A stretch of DNA of 40,579 nt from the NCBI GenBank assembly GCA_030447905.1, contig JAUJNZ010000003.1, positions 43,799 through 84,377 on the forward strand, in the 5' to 3' direction. Positions 7,149 through 15,043 of the stretch are shown in pieces. Under the pieces are notes generated by a model. That model had not been told where the DNA came from, made no database searches, and was given only the letters and a program-made list of their open reading frames with translations. Origin of the DNA: Thermoleophilaceae bacterium. GTDB taxonomy: Bacteria > Actinomycetota > Thermoleophilia > Solirubrobacterales > Thermoleophilaceae. How positions within the stretch are numbered: the stretch's first letter is position 1; every line of letters begins with the position of its first letter. The translations under genes and the position numbers were made by a program.

Positions 7149-7503
7149 GCCCGTCGATCTCGAGCTCACCCCCAAGCAGAAGCGCCCTCCCGGCGAGCCG
7201 TGCTGCGAGCCGGTCGTCTATCCGGCGGTCGAGCGGGCCGAGGCCGAGCGCATGGCCACGGTCGCCAAGGCGTTGGCCGATCCGGTGCGCCTCCAACTCG
7301 TCGACGTCCTGCGCCAGCACGCCGGCGAGGTCTGCGTCTGCGAGCTCACCCCCCTCTTCGACGTCGGCCAGCCGACGGTCTCCCACCACCTCAAGGTCCT
7401 CCGTCAGGCCGGGGTCGTCGACTCGGTGCGCCGCGGCCTCTGGGCCTACTACTACGTGCGTCCGGAGGCCTTGGAAGCGCTTTCGCGATGGCTGAGCCGC
7501 TGA
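7147..7503 (+). CDS. arsR: ArsR/SmtB-family metalloregulator
   Basis: From ATG 7147 the product has 118 residues. It shows the winged-helix core of ArsR proteins: AKALADPVRLQLVDVL, the metal-binding helix with CVCEL (the CxC arsenite site), the recognition helix QPTVSHHLKVLRQAG and the wing VRRGLWAYYY. An extra Cys pair near the N-terminus (GEPCCEP) could add a ligand. It should repress the divergent arsC-aquaporin-arsC operon and itself, releasing DNA when As(III) binds. A TTG at 7111 would lengthen the ORF but is itself the -35 box, so 7147 is preferred. A group II intron remnant follows directly after the stop. Confidence 0.92.
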   Translation: MPVDLELTPKQKRPPGEPCCEPVVYPAVERAEAERMATVAKALADPVRLQLVDVLRQHAGEVCVCELTPLFDVGQPTVSHHLKVLRQAGVVDSVRRGLWAYYYVRPEALEALSRWLSR

Positions 7504-7511
7504 CCGACCGG

Positions 7512-7752
7512 AGCGCCGGAGGCGCTCACGGCGATCCTGGCCGAGCTGGGCCTCGAGCCCGAGCACGCCAAGACGCGGATCGTGCACCTCCTGGAAGGAA
7601 GGCAAGGACTCGACTTCCTCGGCTTCCACCACCGCTGGGTGCGCGCTGGCGACCGGCGCCGCCGGCAGCTCGCGTTCCTCGCCCGCTGGCCTCGCGGCAG
7701 CCATGCGGCACGCCCGCGACCGCGTGACTCATCCCGAAGGGCATTCAGCTGA
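7512..7752 (+). pseudogene. Fragment of a group II intron-type reverse transcriptase/maturase
   Basis: Eight bases after the arsR stop a coding remnant without start begins. It reads EALTAILAELGLEPEHAKTR, IVHLLEGRQG and LDFLGFHHRW, matching the stretch after the YxDD core in group II intron reverse transcriptases (typically LHPEKT..., FLGF). Further on, LARWPRGS is followed in another frame by AMRHARDRV (around 7700), the usual continuation of that region, so a frameshift is present. The catalytic YADD block, the maturase/HNH domains and intron RNA domains V/VI are not seen nearby. This is a dead fragment of about 75 codons, too short to act. Confidence 0.7.
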
Positions 7753-8184
7753 CGGCGATGCCGGCGCGAGAACCGACTTGACCGACTCTGAGAGCTATAC
7801 CTCCCGACCGCCCACCGGACGGCGCAGGCGTGCGCCCGCGCCAAACAGAAACGAGCCGATGAGGGCGAGTAGCGCAAGCGGAAGACCGGTGCGTGCGAGT
7901 CCGACCTCCGCACCGCCCGCATGAGTGGAGTCGCCGCTCCGCGCCACTTGCCGCACAAAATCCCCTCGGTGGAAGAGCCGCGTTCGGCGGAAGACCGCTC
8001 GGTCACGGGCGGCCAATGGGCGAACGCCGCGCGTCTCGGCGGCGAACGGGGCCCCATCAGCGGTCGCGGGCTCCTCGCCGCCTGGCCGAGGCTCCTTGCC
8101 GCCTGGCGGAGGATCCTCCTCGTCGGAGGACTGATTGAGGACGATCGTGACGTCGTTTGAGGCTGCGTTGGTCACCGCGAGGTC

Positions 8185-9000
8185 AAGGTCGCCGTCGCCG
8201 TCGAAGTCCCCCACGGCGATCCCGGAGGGTCCGGCGCCGACATCTTCGGGGCTCGTCGGGGCCTCGGTGAAGTCGCCGGTGCCGTCGCCGAGCAGGATCG
8301 TGACGTCGCCCGAGAGCTCATTGGCGACCGCGAGGTCGAGGTCTCCGTCGCCGTCGAAGTCGCCGACGGCGATGGCGATGGCGATGGCGATGGCGACCGG
8401 AGTGTCACCGGCGTTCTCGGGGCTCGTCGGGGCCTCGGTGAAGTCGCCGCTGCCGTCGCCCAGCAGAATTGTGACGTCGTCTGAGACGAGTCACCGCGAG
8501 GTCGAGGTCGCCGTCGCCGTCGAAGTCGCCGACGGCTATGGCGACCGGACCCACACCGGTGCCCTCGGGGCTCGTCGGGGCCGCGGCGAAGTCGCCGGTA
8601 CCGTCGCCGAGCAGGATCACGATCTCGTCCGAGAGTTCGTCGCCCACCGCGAGGTCGCCGTCGCCGTCGCCGTTGAAGTCGCCGACGGCGATGGCGAATG
8701 GGACGCCATCGACGCTCTCGGGGCTCGTCGGGGCCGCGCTGAAGTCGCCGGTCCCGTCGCCAAGGAGGATGGTGATGTCGCCGAAGAAGTTGGGCACCGC
8801 GAGGTCGGAGTTGCCGTCGCCGTTGAAGTCGCCGATGGCGATGGTTTGTGGGGAGTCACCGGCGCCCTCGGGGCTCGGCGGGGCCTGGTGAAGTCGCCGG
8901 TGCCATCCCCGAGCAGGATCGTGACGTCGCCCGAGCCGATGTTGACCACCGCGAGGTCGGGGTTGCCGTCGCCGTCGAAGTCGCCGACGGCGATGGCGTC
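8185..9000 (-). repeat. Six tandem FG-GAP repeat units, about 150-160 bases each
   Basis: The block encoding GDFDGDG-type calcium loops recurs at roughly 8200, 8355, 8520, 8670, 8825 and 8975. Units are alike at DNA level, with GGGGCTCGTCGGGGCC in most copies, which favours slippage or recombination and may explain the two frame breaks inside this block. Confidence 0.8.
8371..8394. repeat. Hexanucleotide microsatellite (GATGGC)x4
   Basis: Four perfect GATGGC copies lie within the FG-GAP gene and are preceded by a near copy GACGGC. On the coding strand they give an alternating Ala-Ile run just before a calcium loop. Other repeats have only one or two such units, so this is a local expansion that keeps frame. 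Confidence 0.85.
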
Positions 9001-9846
9001 TGGGAGGTCCCCGGCGCGCTCGGGGCTCGTTGGGGCAGGCTCGAAGAGGTCGCCGCCGTTGCTTGCGGCGGTTAGCCCCTGGCCGTGGCGGTCGCTGCGC
9101 CCGGCGGCTTGGCGGCGCTCCTCGCGTACGGCATAGACGCTCGGGGGGGCCGGGAGGCCACCCGAGGTGGGACCGCCGCCGGCCTGTGGGGCGGGGTCGG
9201 GGCCCTGCCGGGCTCTGGTTCTCCTCGTGGCGGGGGCAGCGTCGGGTCCGGCGTCGCTCTCGACCGATGAAGCTCGGCCCGCGAACTCAGGTCTGCTGCT
9301 CGACGGTATCCCACCGGACCGAGATCTCGCCGAGGTCGATGCGGGGGCTGAGCTCGAGCGGGAACCTTCTTCGCTGCTAAGGGACGAGCCGTCAGACCCG
9401 GCGCTCTCAGAGCTTTCGCGTGCGGGCAAGGAACTCGGAGTCTGCGGCTCGGAGCTCGCGGGACTCTGCAGAGAGCTCGACGGCGAAGCCGCGGCGGCGG
9501 CCGACGACGAGGAATCGCGTGGGGTCTCGCCCGGAGCGGTCGAGGCCTCGCTCGAGGACGGGATGGAGGTCGGGCTCCCAGGGCCTGGAGCCGCGGTGTC
9601 GGGCGGGGAGCCCTCGGACTCGGCGGGCGCCATGGCGGGGACCACAGCGCCCTCGGCGTCCGCTGGCGCCGCAGCCTCGGCGGCGGGCGCGCTCGGAGTC
9701 GCACCGGCGGCGATCGCCGCGGCCAGGGCCGCGGCGCACACTGCGCGGCGGCGGCGCGCGGCAATCGACGCTAGGGGTTGCCCGCGTTTCGGTGGCAGTT
9801 GGTGTCGGCTACTGACGGGAGCATCTTTGGGAACCGGGAGGCTCAA

Positions 9847-10339
9847 GAGTCGGCGAGCCTACTCGCCGCGGAGCCAACTGGCCTCGAACGCCGCGCGTAA
9901 AGCCCCGCTTCGACGCCGGCCTCGGCCAGCGCCGAGGAGGTCAGCCTATCGGGCTGCTCGAGCAAGGCAATGGTGAGGTCGCCGGCATCAGAGGACGAGC
10001 GCCGACCTCGTCCGCCGCATGCTCGAGCGCACGCGCCACGAGCTGGGCACGTGATTGACGCCGACGCCCTCGGGCTACCTGCGCGCGTGGGTAGAGCTTC
10101 GGAGGCGTGACCGTCAGCGCGTTAGGAGGATCCTGCTGCTCGGGGAGCCTCCGCTCCCGTCCCGGGTGGGTGGTGCTCCCGATGACGATGTCGGGCGGGG
10201 CTCGCCAGTGCTCGGGTACCGCGACCTGCTGGCTGCCGGCGAGCCCTTCACCCGGTAGGCACCGCACCCCTCCTCTGGATCTCGGGTGGTTCCTCGTCCG
10301 GGAGGCCGACGCGGGGGCCGCCAGGAACGGTCCCGGGCC
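9847..10339. other. Stretch with no supported gene
   Basis: Only short overlapping ORFs with arginine- and proline-rich translations are present on both strands. None shows a domain motif or a convincing ribosome site. It contains the upstream region of the FG-GAP gene, and may hold decayed coding sequence. Confidence 0.5.
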
Positions 10340-10672
10340 ATGTACATCCAACGCTTTGGGGTCGGTTTTGGGTTAGCTCTGGCTTCCGGGCTTCTTGCGC
10401 GGTTGTTAGCCCCTTCGGGTCTCGAGGTGCGTCCCGCTCGTCGGCTTCGACGGCGCTGGTTGCGGCGCGCGCGGCGCCTGCCGGCTCGGCCGCGAGCGCC
10501 CGGCGCGATCATGCCCCCTTCTCGGGTCTGTTGGGGGAGGAGAGCGCAACCGCCGGGGCGGTTGCTCCAGATGCCCCGGCGCCAGAGGCCGCCGCCCTCC
10601 CAACCAAAGAGGCCCGGCCGGAGGGTGGTCCCACCCGGCCGGGCCTCTGTTCGGTCAAGCGTATCCGGCTAG
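10340..10672 (+). CDS. Possible small membrane protein, doubtful
   Basis: ATG 10340 opens a 110-codon frame. Residues 4-24 are hydrophobic (QRFGVGFGLALASGLLARLL), followed by a strongly basic arginine-rich segment, as in single-pass proteins with a cytoplasmic tail. Against it: the second half is anonymous, runs through a perfect terminator hairpin at 10608-10648 and overlaps the stop of the gene on the other strand, and no clear Shine-Dalgarno sequence is present. Only the first 55 or so codons look gene-like. Confidence 0.2.
   Translation: MYIQRFGVGFGLALASGLLARLLAPSGLEVRPARRLRRRWLRRARRLPARPRAPGAIMPPSRVCWGRRAQPPGRLLQMPRRQRPPPSQPKRPGRRVVPPGRASVRSSVSG
10608..10648 (-). terminator. Strong rho-independent-like hairpin after the Gly/Ser-rich surface gene
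   Basis: A perfect 14-bp stem (AGAGGCCCGGCCGG at 10608-10621 with its complement at 10635-10648) encloses a 13-base loop. It lies 21 bases after the stop codon of the leftward gene at 10669. On the minus strand the stem is followed by TTTGGTT, a weak T-tract. Confidence 0.7.
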
Positions 10673-11307
10673 CTGCCCAGGTAGCCCGCGCGTGCCTGGC
10701 GCCGGCGAACGGCCACGCCGCCCGCGGTAACCGCTGTGATCGCGCCGAGGGCCAGCAGGAGCCAGACGAGCCCCGAGAGACCGCCTCCCTCGCCCACGGC
10801 CTGAGCGGCGCGCCTGCCGGCGTCGGTGGCGGCAGCCGGCTTGGTGGCCTTACCCGTCCCGCCCGAGAGCGCCTGGCCAACCGAGAGACCCTTCTTGCCG
10901 CCCGAGCCCTCCTCGAAGGTGTCAGCGCCACCCGCGAAGCCGCTCGTGTCGTCGTCGACCAACCCAAGGCCCGACGACGAATCTCCGGAGCCCGAGGACG
11001 AACCGCTCGAACCGCCGATGGAGCCGCCGCCGCCGGAGGAGCCGCCGCCGCCTGAGGAGCCGCCGCCGCCGGAGGAGCCGCCGCCGCTCGCGCTGCCGCC
11101 GCCGCCGGAGGAGCCGCCGCCGCTCAACCCAGGGCCGCTACCGTCGGAGTTGATCCCGCCGTCACAGCCGCCGAAGCCGCAGCCGTACTGGTCGTCGCCC
11201 GCGCCCTGGGCGAAGGCCGCTGGAGCGAGGAGCATGAGACCTAGAAGACAGGTGAGGAGGGCGGGGAGCGCCACTGCCTTCCCGGGACGAAGCGATAGGG
11301 CTGTCAC
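10669..11307 (-). CDS. Secreted Gly/Ser-linker protein with C-terminal membrane anchor
   Basis: GTG 11307 is chosen because AGGAGG lies six bases before it; the longer ATG at 11364 would overlap the divergent gene. The 212-residue product has a signal peptide (ALPALLTCLLGLMLLAPAAFA), then a short segment with two Cys (YGCGFGGCDGG). About 60 residues of GGGSS/GGGGS repeats follow, then an acidic-to-basic segment, a membrane helix near the C-terminus (LVWLLLALGAITAVTAGGVAV) and an RRRQAR tail. It is probably held in the membrane with the repeat as a flexible stalk. No enzymatic domain is recognised. A perfect terminator follows, so it is likely transcribed alone. Confidence 0.75.
   Translation of the reverse strand: MTALSLRPGKAVALPALLTCLLGLMLLAPAAFAQGAGDDQYGCGFGGCDGGINSDGSGPGLSGGGSSGGGGSASGGGSSGGGGSSGGGGSSGGGGSIGGSSGSSSGSGDSSSGLGLVDDDTSGFAGGADTFEEGSGGKKGLSVGQALSGGTGKATKPAAATDAGRRAAQAVGEGGGLSGLVWLLLALGAITAVTAGGVAVRRRQARAGYLGS
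11021..11123 (-). repeat. GC-rich tandem repeat encoding (G4S)n-like linker
   Basis: Variants of an 18-base unit, GGAGGAGCCGCCGCCGCC on the plus strand, follow each other about five times with one interruption (GCTCGCGCTGCC). On the coding strand they give GGGGSS repeats, the sort of array that changes length by slippage. Confidence 0.75.
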
Positions 11308-11340
11308 TACTTTCCTCCTGAGATTCGGTTTATCGACTCG

Positions 11341-13287
11341 ATGAGCAAGCGCCTTCTCAAACACGCCCCTACGGCCGTTGTTTCGGTTGCCGTACTGGGG
11401 CTTGCCCTTGCCGACGGCGCCTACGGTCTCACGGCCAGGGGGATCCTCGCGATCGCACTCTGGTGGGCGATCATCCTCGGCTTGGGCTTCGGGCTGCTGC
11501 CGTTTCGCCGCCCGGGGCGTGAAGCGTTCCTCACAGGGGGGCTCTTGGCCGGGCTCGGGATGCTCGCCGCGCTCTCGATCGCCTGGTCACTGAGTCCGGA
11601 GAGGAGCTTCGTCGAGTTTGACCGCATCGCCCTCTACCTCGGCGTCTTCATCCTCGCCGTGCTCGCGGGCACGCGCGAGAACGTGACCCGCTGGGCCGAC
11701 GGCCTCGCCATCGGCATCGGCGCCGTCGGGCTGCTGGCCCTTGCGAGCGGTCTCTTCCCGGGTCTGCTCGTCAACGAAAACCTGGCCAGAATCCCCGAGG
11801 GCCAGATCGCCTTCCCGTTCGGGTACTGGAACGCGCTCGGCGTCATGCTCGCCATGGGGCTTCCGCTGCTCCTGCGCGCCTCGCTCGCCGCACGATCGCT
11901 CGTCGCCCGCGGGCTCGCTCTAGGGGTCGTTCCCGGCCTGAGCGCCGCCATCTTCCTCAGCGGGTCGCGCGGTGCGGTCGGCGCGTCGCTCGTGGGCGTT
12001 GTGGCGCTGCTCGTGCTCGTCAAGCCGCGGGCGGCAGCGATATGGGCCATGGTGTGCGCAGGAGCCGGCTCGGCACTGGTCATCGCTGCCCTGGTGACCC
12101 GCGACGCCCTCGCCGAGGCGCCCTCCCGCGCACCCGCGCTCGCCGCGGCCCAGGGTCGCTCCTTCGCAGCGATCGCGCTGGTCGTCTGCACCGTCGCCGG
12201 GCTCGCCTACGCGGGCGGGCTCGCCTCGGCGCGCGCGCGAGCGATCTCACCGCCAAGGCTTGCCGTTGGGAGGCCGGTGCGGATCGCGCTCGGGGTCCTC
12301 GCCGCCGCCGCGGTGACCGGGGCTCTCCTGGCGGCCGACCTCGGCCAGGCCCTCGAGGGCTTCAAGCAGACGGGCTTCAAGCGGGGCGGGACCGCGGGGG
12401 AGAGCGGGCTCGTGAGCGGCGCCGGCGGAGGCCGCTACCAGATCTGGAGCGCCGCGCTCGAGGAGTTTGGCGCCTACCCGGTGCTCGGAGGCGGCGCCGG
12501 ATCCTACGAGAGCTGGTGGGCGGCGAACCCGCAGTTTCCCTTGTTCGTCCGCGACGCCCACTCGCTCTACCTCGAGACGCTCGGCGAGCTCGGCCTCCCG
12601 GGGCTCGCGCTGCTACTGGGTGCGCTGGGCTACGGCCTCCTCACGGGCCTGCGGCGCCTGCGCGGGCGAGCGGGCGTCGAGCGGGCGACGATTGCCGGGC
12701 TCTGCGCCACGCTCCTCACCTTCGCGTTCGCCGCGGGGCTCGACTGGATGTGGGAGATGCCGCTTCTCACCGGCGTGGCGATCCTCTGCCTCGGCTTCAT
12801 GGTCGGCCCGGCGACCGCGCTCGAGGCTTCGAGCTCCGCGCCGGCCGAGCACGCGCCCGTGCGCGCCCGCCGTGGGCGCCGGTCGTTCAACCTCGGGGTT
12901 GCGGTGATCGCGGCGGCCTGGCTCGTGATCTGCGCTCAGGGGGTCCCGCTGCTCTCCGAGATGCGCCTGCAAGACAGCCGCCGCGCCGCTGGGCGCGGCG
13001 ACTTCGGCGCCGCCGCCCGGGCCGCCGAAGGGGCACGCATGCTTCAGCCTTGGGCGGGCACGCCTTACCGCCAACTCGCACTCATCGAGCGCGACCGCGG
13101 CGACACCGCGGTGGCCCGGCGATACATCAACGCGGCCATCGAGCGCGAGCCGGCGAACTACGAGCTTTGGAGGATCGCCGCGCAGATCGAGGCAAACGCG
13201 GACAACCGCGCCGGGGCACGCCAGCGCCTCGAGCGCTCCCGCAGGCTGGACCCGACTCTCGCGGGCACAGCAAGGGCGGCGGGCTGA
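11341..13287 (+). CDS. O-antigen ligase/polymerase-family membrane protein with C-terminal TPR-like region
   Basis: The 648-residue product has about a dozen hydrophobic helices over residues 10-515, with the Wzy/WaaL-type periplasmic loop between them: GGRYQIWSAALEEFGAYPVL, then GGGAGSYESWW and HSLYLETLGELGLPGL, the signature region of the O-antigen ligase family. After the last helix (about residue 530) come roughly 100 residues of helical repeats (SRRAAGRGDFGAAARAAEGA; YRQLALIERDRGDTAVARRY) resembling tetratricopeptide units. It would polymerise or transfer polysaccharide units at the outer face of the membrane. It is divergent from the Gly/Ser gene with only 33 bases between, and has no clear ribosome site. 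Two more polysaccharide genes follow. Confidence 0.87.
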   Translation: MSKRLLKHAPTAVVSVAVLGLALADGAYGLTARGILAIALWWAIILGLGFGLLPFRRPGREAFLTGGLLAGLGMLAALSIAWSLSPERSFVEFDRIALYLGVFILAVLAGTRENVTRWADGLAIGIGAVGLLALASGLFPGLLVNENLARIPEGQIAFPFGYWNALGVMLAMGLPLLLRASLAARSLVARGLALGVVPGLSAAIFLSGSRGAVGASLVGVVALLVLVKPRAAAIWAMVCAGAGSALVIAALVTRDALAEAPSRAPALAAAQGRSFAAIALVVCTVAGLAYAGGLASARARAISPPRLAVGRPVRIALGVLAAAAVTGALLAADLGQALEGFKQTGFKRGGTAGESGLVSGAGGGRYQIWSAALEEFGAYPVLGGGAGSYESWWAANPQFPLFVRDAHSLYLETLGELGLPGLALLLGALGYGLLTGLRRLRGRAGVERATIAGLCATLLTFAFAAGLDWMWEMPLLTGVAILCLGFMVGPATALEASSSAPAEHAPVRARRGRRSFNLGVAVIAAAWLVICAQGVPLLSEMRLQDSRRAAGRGDFGAAARAAEGARMLQPWAGTPYRQLALIERDRGDTAVARRYINAAIEREPANYELWRIAAQIEANADNRAGARQRLERSRRLDPTLAGTARAAG

Positions 13288-13409
13288 TCGCCCGGTCACG
13301 CCCTCTGGCTCGGGCATCGGCCCGGGATCGCCGGGCTGCGCCTCCTAAGCTTCCGAACTCTCGCGGCTCGCCGCTCCTGTCGCTACGGTGAGACCCTGAT
13401 CGCCTCGAG

Positions 13410-14990
13410 ATGTCCTCGTTTCTGAGCAGATTCCCGAGCCTTGGCCGCTCGGCCGGAGCCTCCGAGGCACCTGCCCATCCCCCGGCGGTCGCTGACGATA
13501 ATCACTCCGCTCTCGGGTCAGGGAGCGCCGAGAGGGCCGAAGCCCCTGCGACCAGGTCCGAACCACGACGCACGGCTCTGCCCCGAGCCGAGCCGCCCCG
13601 GGACCAGCTGCTCAAGCGCCTGCTGGCCTTCGCTGACGCCCTCGCCGCACTGACCGCGGTCGTGGCGCTCGCGCTAGTGGTACGACAGCCCGTGGCTCTG
13701 GCCTTCTGGGCCTCGACGAGCGTGCCGCTGTGGCTCGTGCTCGCCAAGCTCCACGGCCTCTATGACCGCGACGAGCGCGTACTCCACCACCTCACGGTCG
13801 ACGAGCTTCCTTCGATCGCGGCTTGGGCGGTAACCGGCACGGCGGGCCTGGCCGCGGTCCTCACGCTCTCTCCCGCCCCGACTCCCGGCTTTCCGGCGCT
13901 CGTGTTCGCCACGCTCGTCGCCGCGGCCGCGAGCGTGATGCTGCGGGCTGGTGCTCGCGCGCTGTCGCGGTCGACGACCCTGCCGGAGGGTGCGCTCATC
14001 GTCGGCTCGGGTGCCCTCGCTCGCGCCACCCGGCGAAAGACCGAGCTCTTCCCCGACATGCACGTGCAGCTCGTCGGCACGGTCGAGGACGCCTCGCTCG
14101 AGAGGCTGCGCGACGATCCCGACAGCGTCTTCTCGGTGAGCGAGCCCGGCCGGCTGCCGGTGGAGCGGGTGATCCTGGCCTCCGAGAGGATCGACGAGCT
14201 GCTCGTCGCGGGCCTGGTGGCGGTCTGCCGGCGTCGCGATCTGAAGCTGAGCGTCGTGCCCCCGGTGCGCGGCATGTTCGGCACCGCCGTCCGGCTGAGC
14301 CATGTCGCGGACCTCCCGGTCGTTGAGTACAACACCTGGCACGTCGCCCGTTCGACCCTGTTTCTCAAGCGCGTGCTCGACCTCGCCCTCGGGGTACCGC
14401 TCTCGATCCTCGCCCTACCCGTGCTTGCCGTGATCGCCGTAGCGATCCGACTCGACAGCCCCGGGCCGAGCATCTTCGTCCAGCGCCGCGCGGGAATAGG
14501 CGGCAGCAGCTTTTGCATGCTCAAGTTCCGGACGATGGTCTTCGGCGCCGAACAGCGGATCGACGAGATCGGGGTCGACTTCGAGACCCTCTCCGAGGAA
14601 GAGGCACGGCGAGCTCGCGCCGGTGGGCTGCCGCCCATACTGAAGCGTCCCACCGACCCGCGCCTGACCTCCCTGGGGAAGCGTCTGCGGCGCTTCTCGC
14701 TCGACGAGCTCCCCCAGCTCCTGAACGTCCTCAAGGGCGACATGAGCCTCGTCGGCCCCCGACCGGAGGTAGTCGACGCCGCACGACTCTACGGGCCCGA
14801 AGAGCAGTTTCGCCTCTCGGTCAAGCCGGGCTTGACCGGCCCCATGCAGGTATACGGTCGCGGCGACATTCACTGGGACGAGCGGCTGGCGGTCGAGCGC
14901 GAGTACGTCGAGAACCTCTCGCTCGGACGCGACCTTCGCATCATCGCGATGACGGCGGCGGTGGTCCTGCGGGGACGCGGGGCATACTGA
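13410..14990 (+). CDS. Exopolysaccharide polyprenyl glycosylphosphotransferase
   Basis: The 526-residue protein begins with a low-complexity cytoplasmic tail (to about residue 65), then four hydrophobic segments and a Rossmann-like middle domain (ALIVGSGALARATRRK). The C-terminal 200 residues are the bacterial sugar transferase domain: KRVLDLALGVPLSI with the membrane re-entrant helix, the catalytic-site blocks FVQRRAGIGG, MLKFRTM, LRRFSLDELPQLLNVLKGDM, SLVGPRPE and the KPGLTGPMQVYGRGD segment. It moves a hexose-1-phosphate from a nucleotide sugar to undecaprenyl phosphate, the first step in building a polysaccharide repeat unit. The neighbouring polymerase and GT4 genes fit that pathway. The exact sugar is unknown. 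Confidence 0.93.
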   Translation: MSSFLSRFPSLGRSAGASEAPAHPPAVADDNHSALGSGSAERAEAPATRSEPRRTALPRAEPPRDQLLKRLLAFADALAALTAVVALALVVRQPVALAFWASTSVPLWLVLAKLHGLYDRDERVLHHLTVDELPSIAAWAVTGTAGLAAVLTLSPAPTPGFPALVFATLVAAAASVMLRAGARALSRSTTLPEGALIVGSGALARATRRKTELFPDMHVQLVGTVEDASLERLRDDPDSVFSVSEPGRLPVERVILASERIDELLVAGLVAVCRRRDLKLSVVPPVRGMFGTAVRLSHVADLPVVEYNTWHVARSTLFLKRVLDLALGVPLSILALPVLAVIAVAIRLDSPGPSIFVQRRAGIGGSSFCMLKFRTMVFGAEQRIDEIGVDFETLSEEEARRARAGGLPPILKRPTDPRLTSLGKRLRRFSLDELPQLLNVLKGDMSLVGPRPEVVDAARLYGPEEQFRLSVKPGLTGPMQVYGRGDIHWDERLAVEREYVENLSLGRDLRIIAMTAAVVLRGRGAY

Positions 14991-15043
14991 CCGAGAGGAC
15001 CGGCGACTCACGACGGGTTCGCCAGCCGGCCCAGGACCGGCGC

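Larger units (their letters stand above)
7795..9846 (-). pseudogene. FG-GAP/VCBS repeat surface protein with LARTG sorting signal, two frameshifts
   Basis: From ATG 9846 the reading starts with a signal peptide (RRRRAVCAAALAAAIAAGA), then about 200 residues rich in Ser, Pro and Ala. Six FG-GAP-type repeats follow, each with a calcium-loop motif such as VGDFDGDGNPDLAV and a strand ending in ILLGDGTGDF. The C-terminus has LARTG, a hydrophobic segment and an arginine-rich tail, i.e. a LAXTG signal as used by actinobacterial class E sortases. The frame is broken twice: near 8886 (GCCTGG where other repeats have GCCTCGG) and near 8490 (bases missing after GAGACGAG). As read, the product would lose most repeats and the anchor. 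Assembly error in repeats is possible. Confidence 0.75.

Noticed and set aside
8371-8394. Hexamer array as a phase-variation switch
   Set aside because: Six-base steps cannot change the reading frame; the real frame breaks lie elsewhere.
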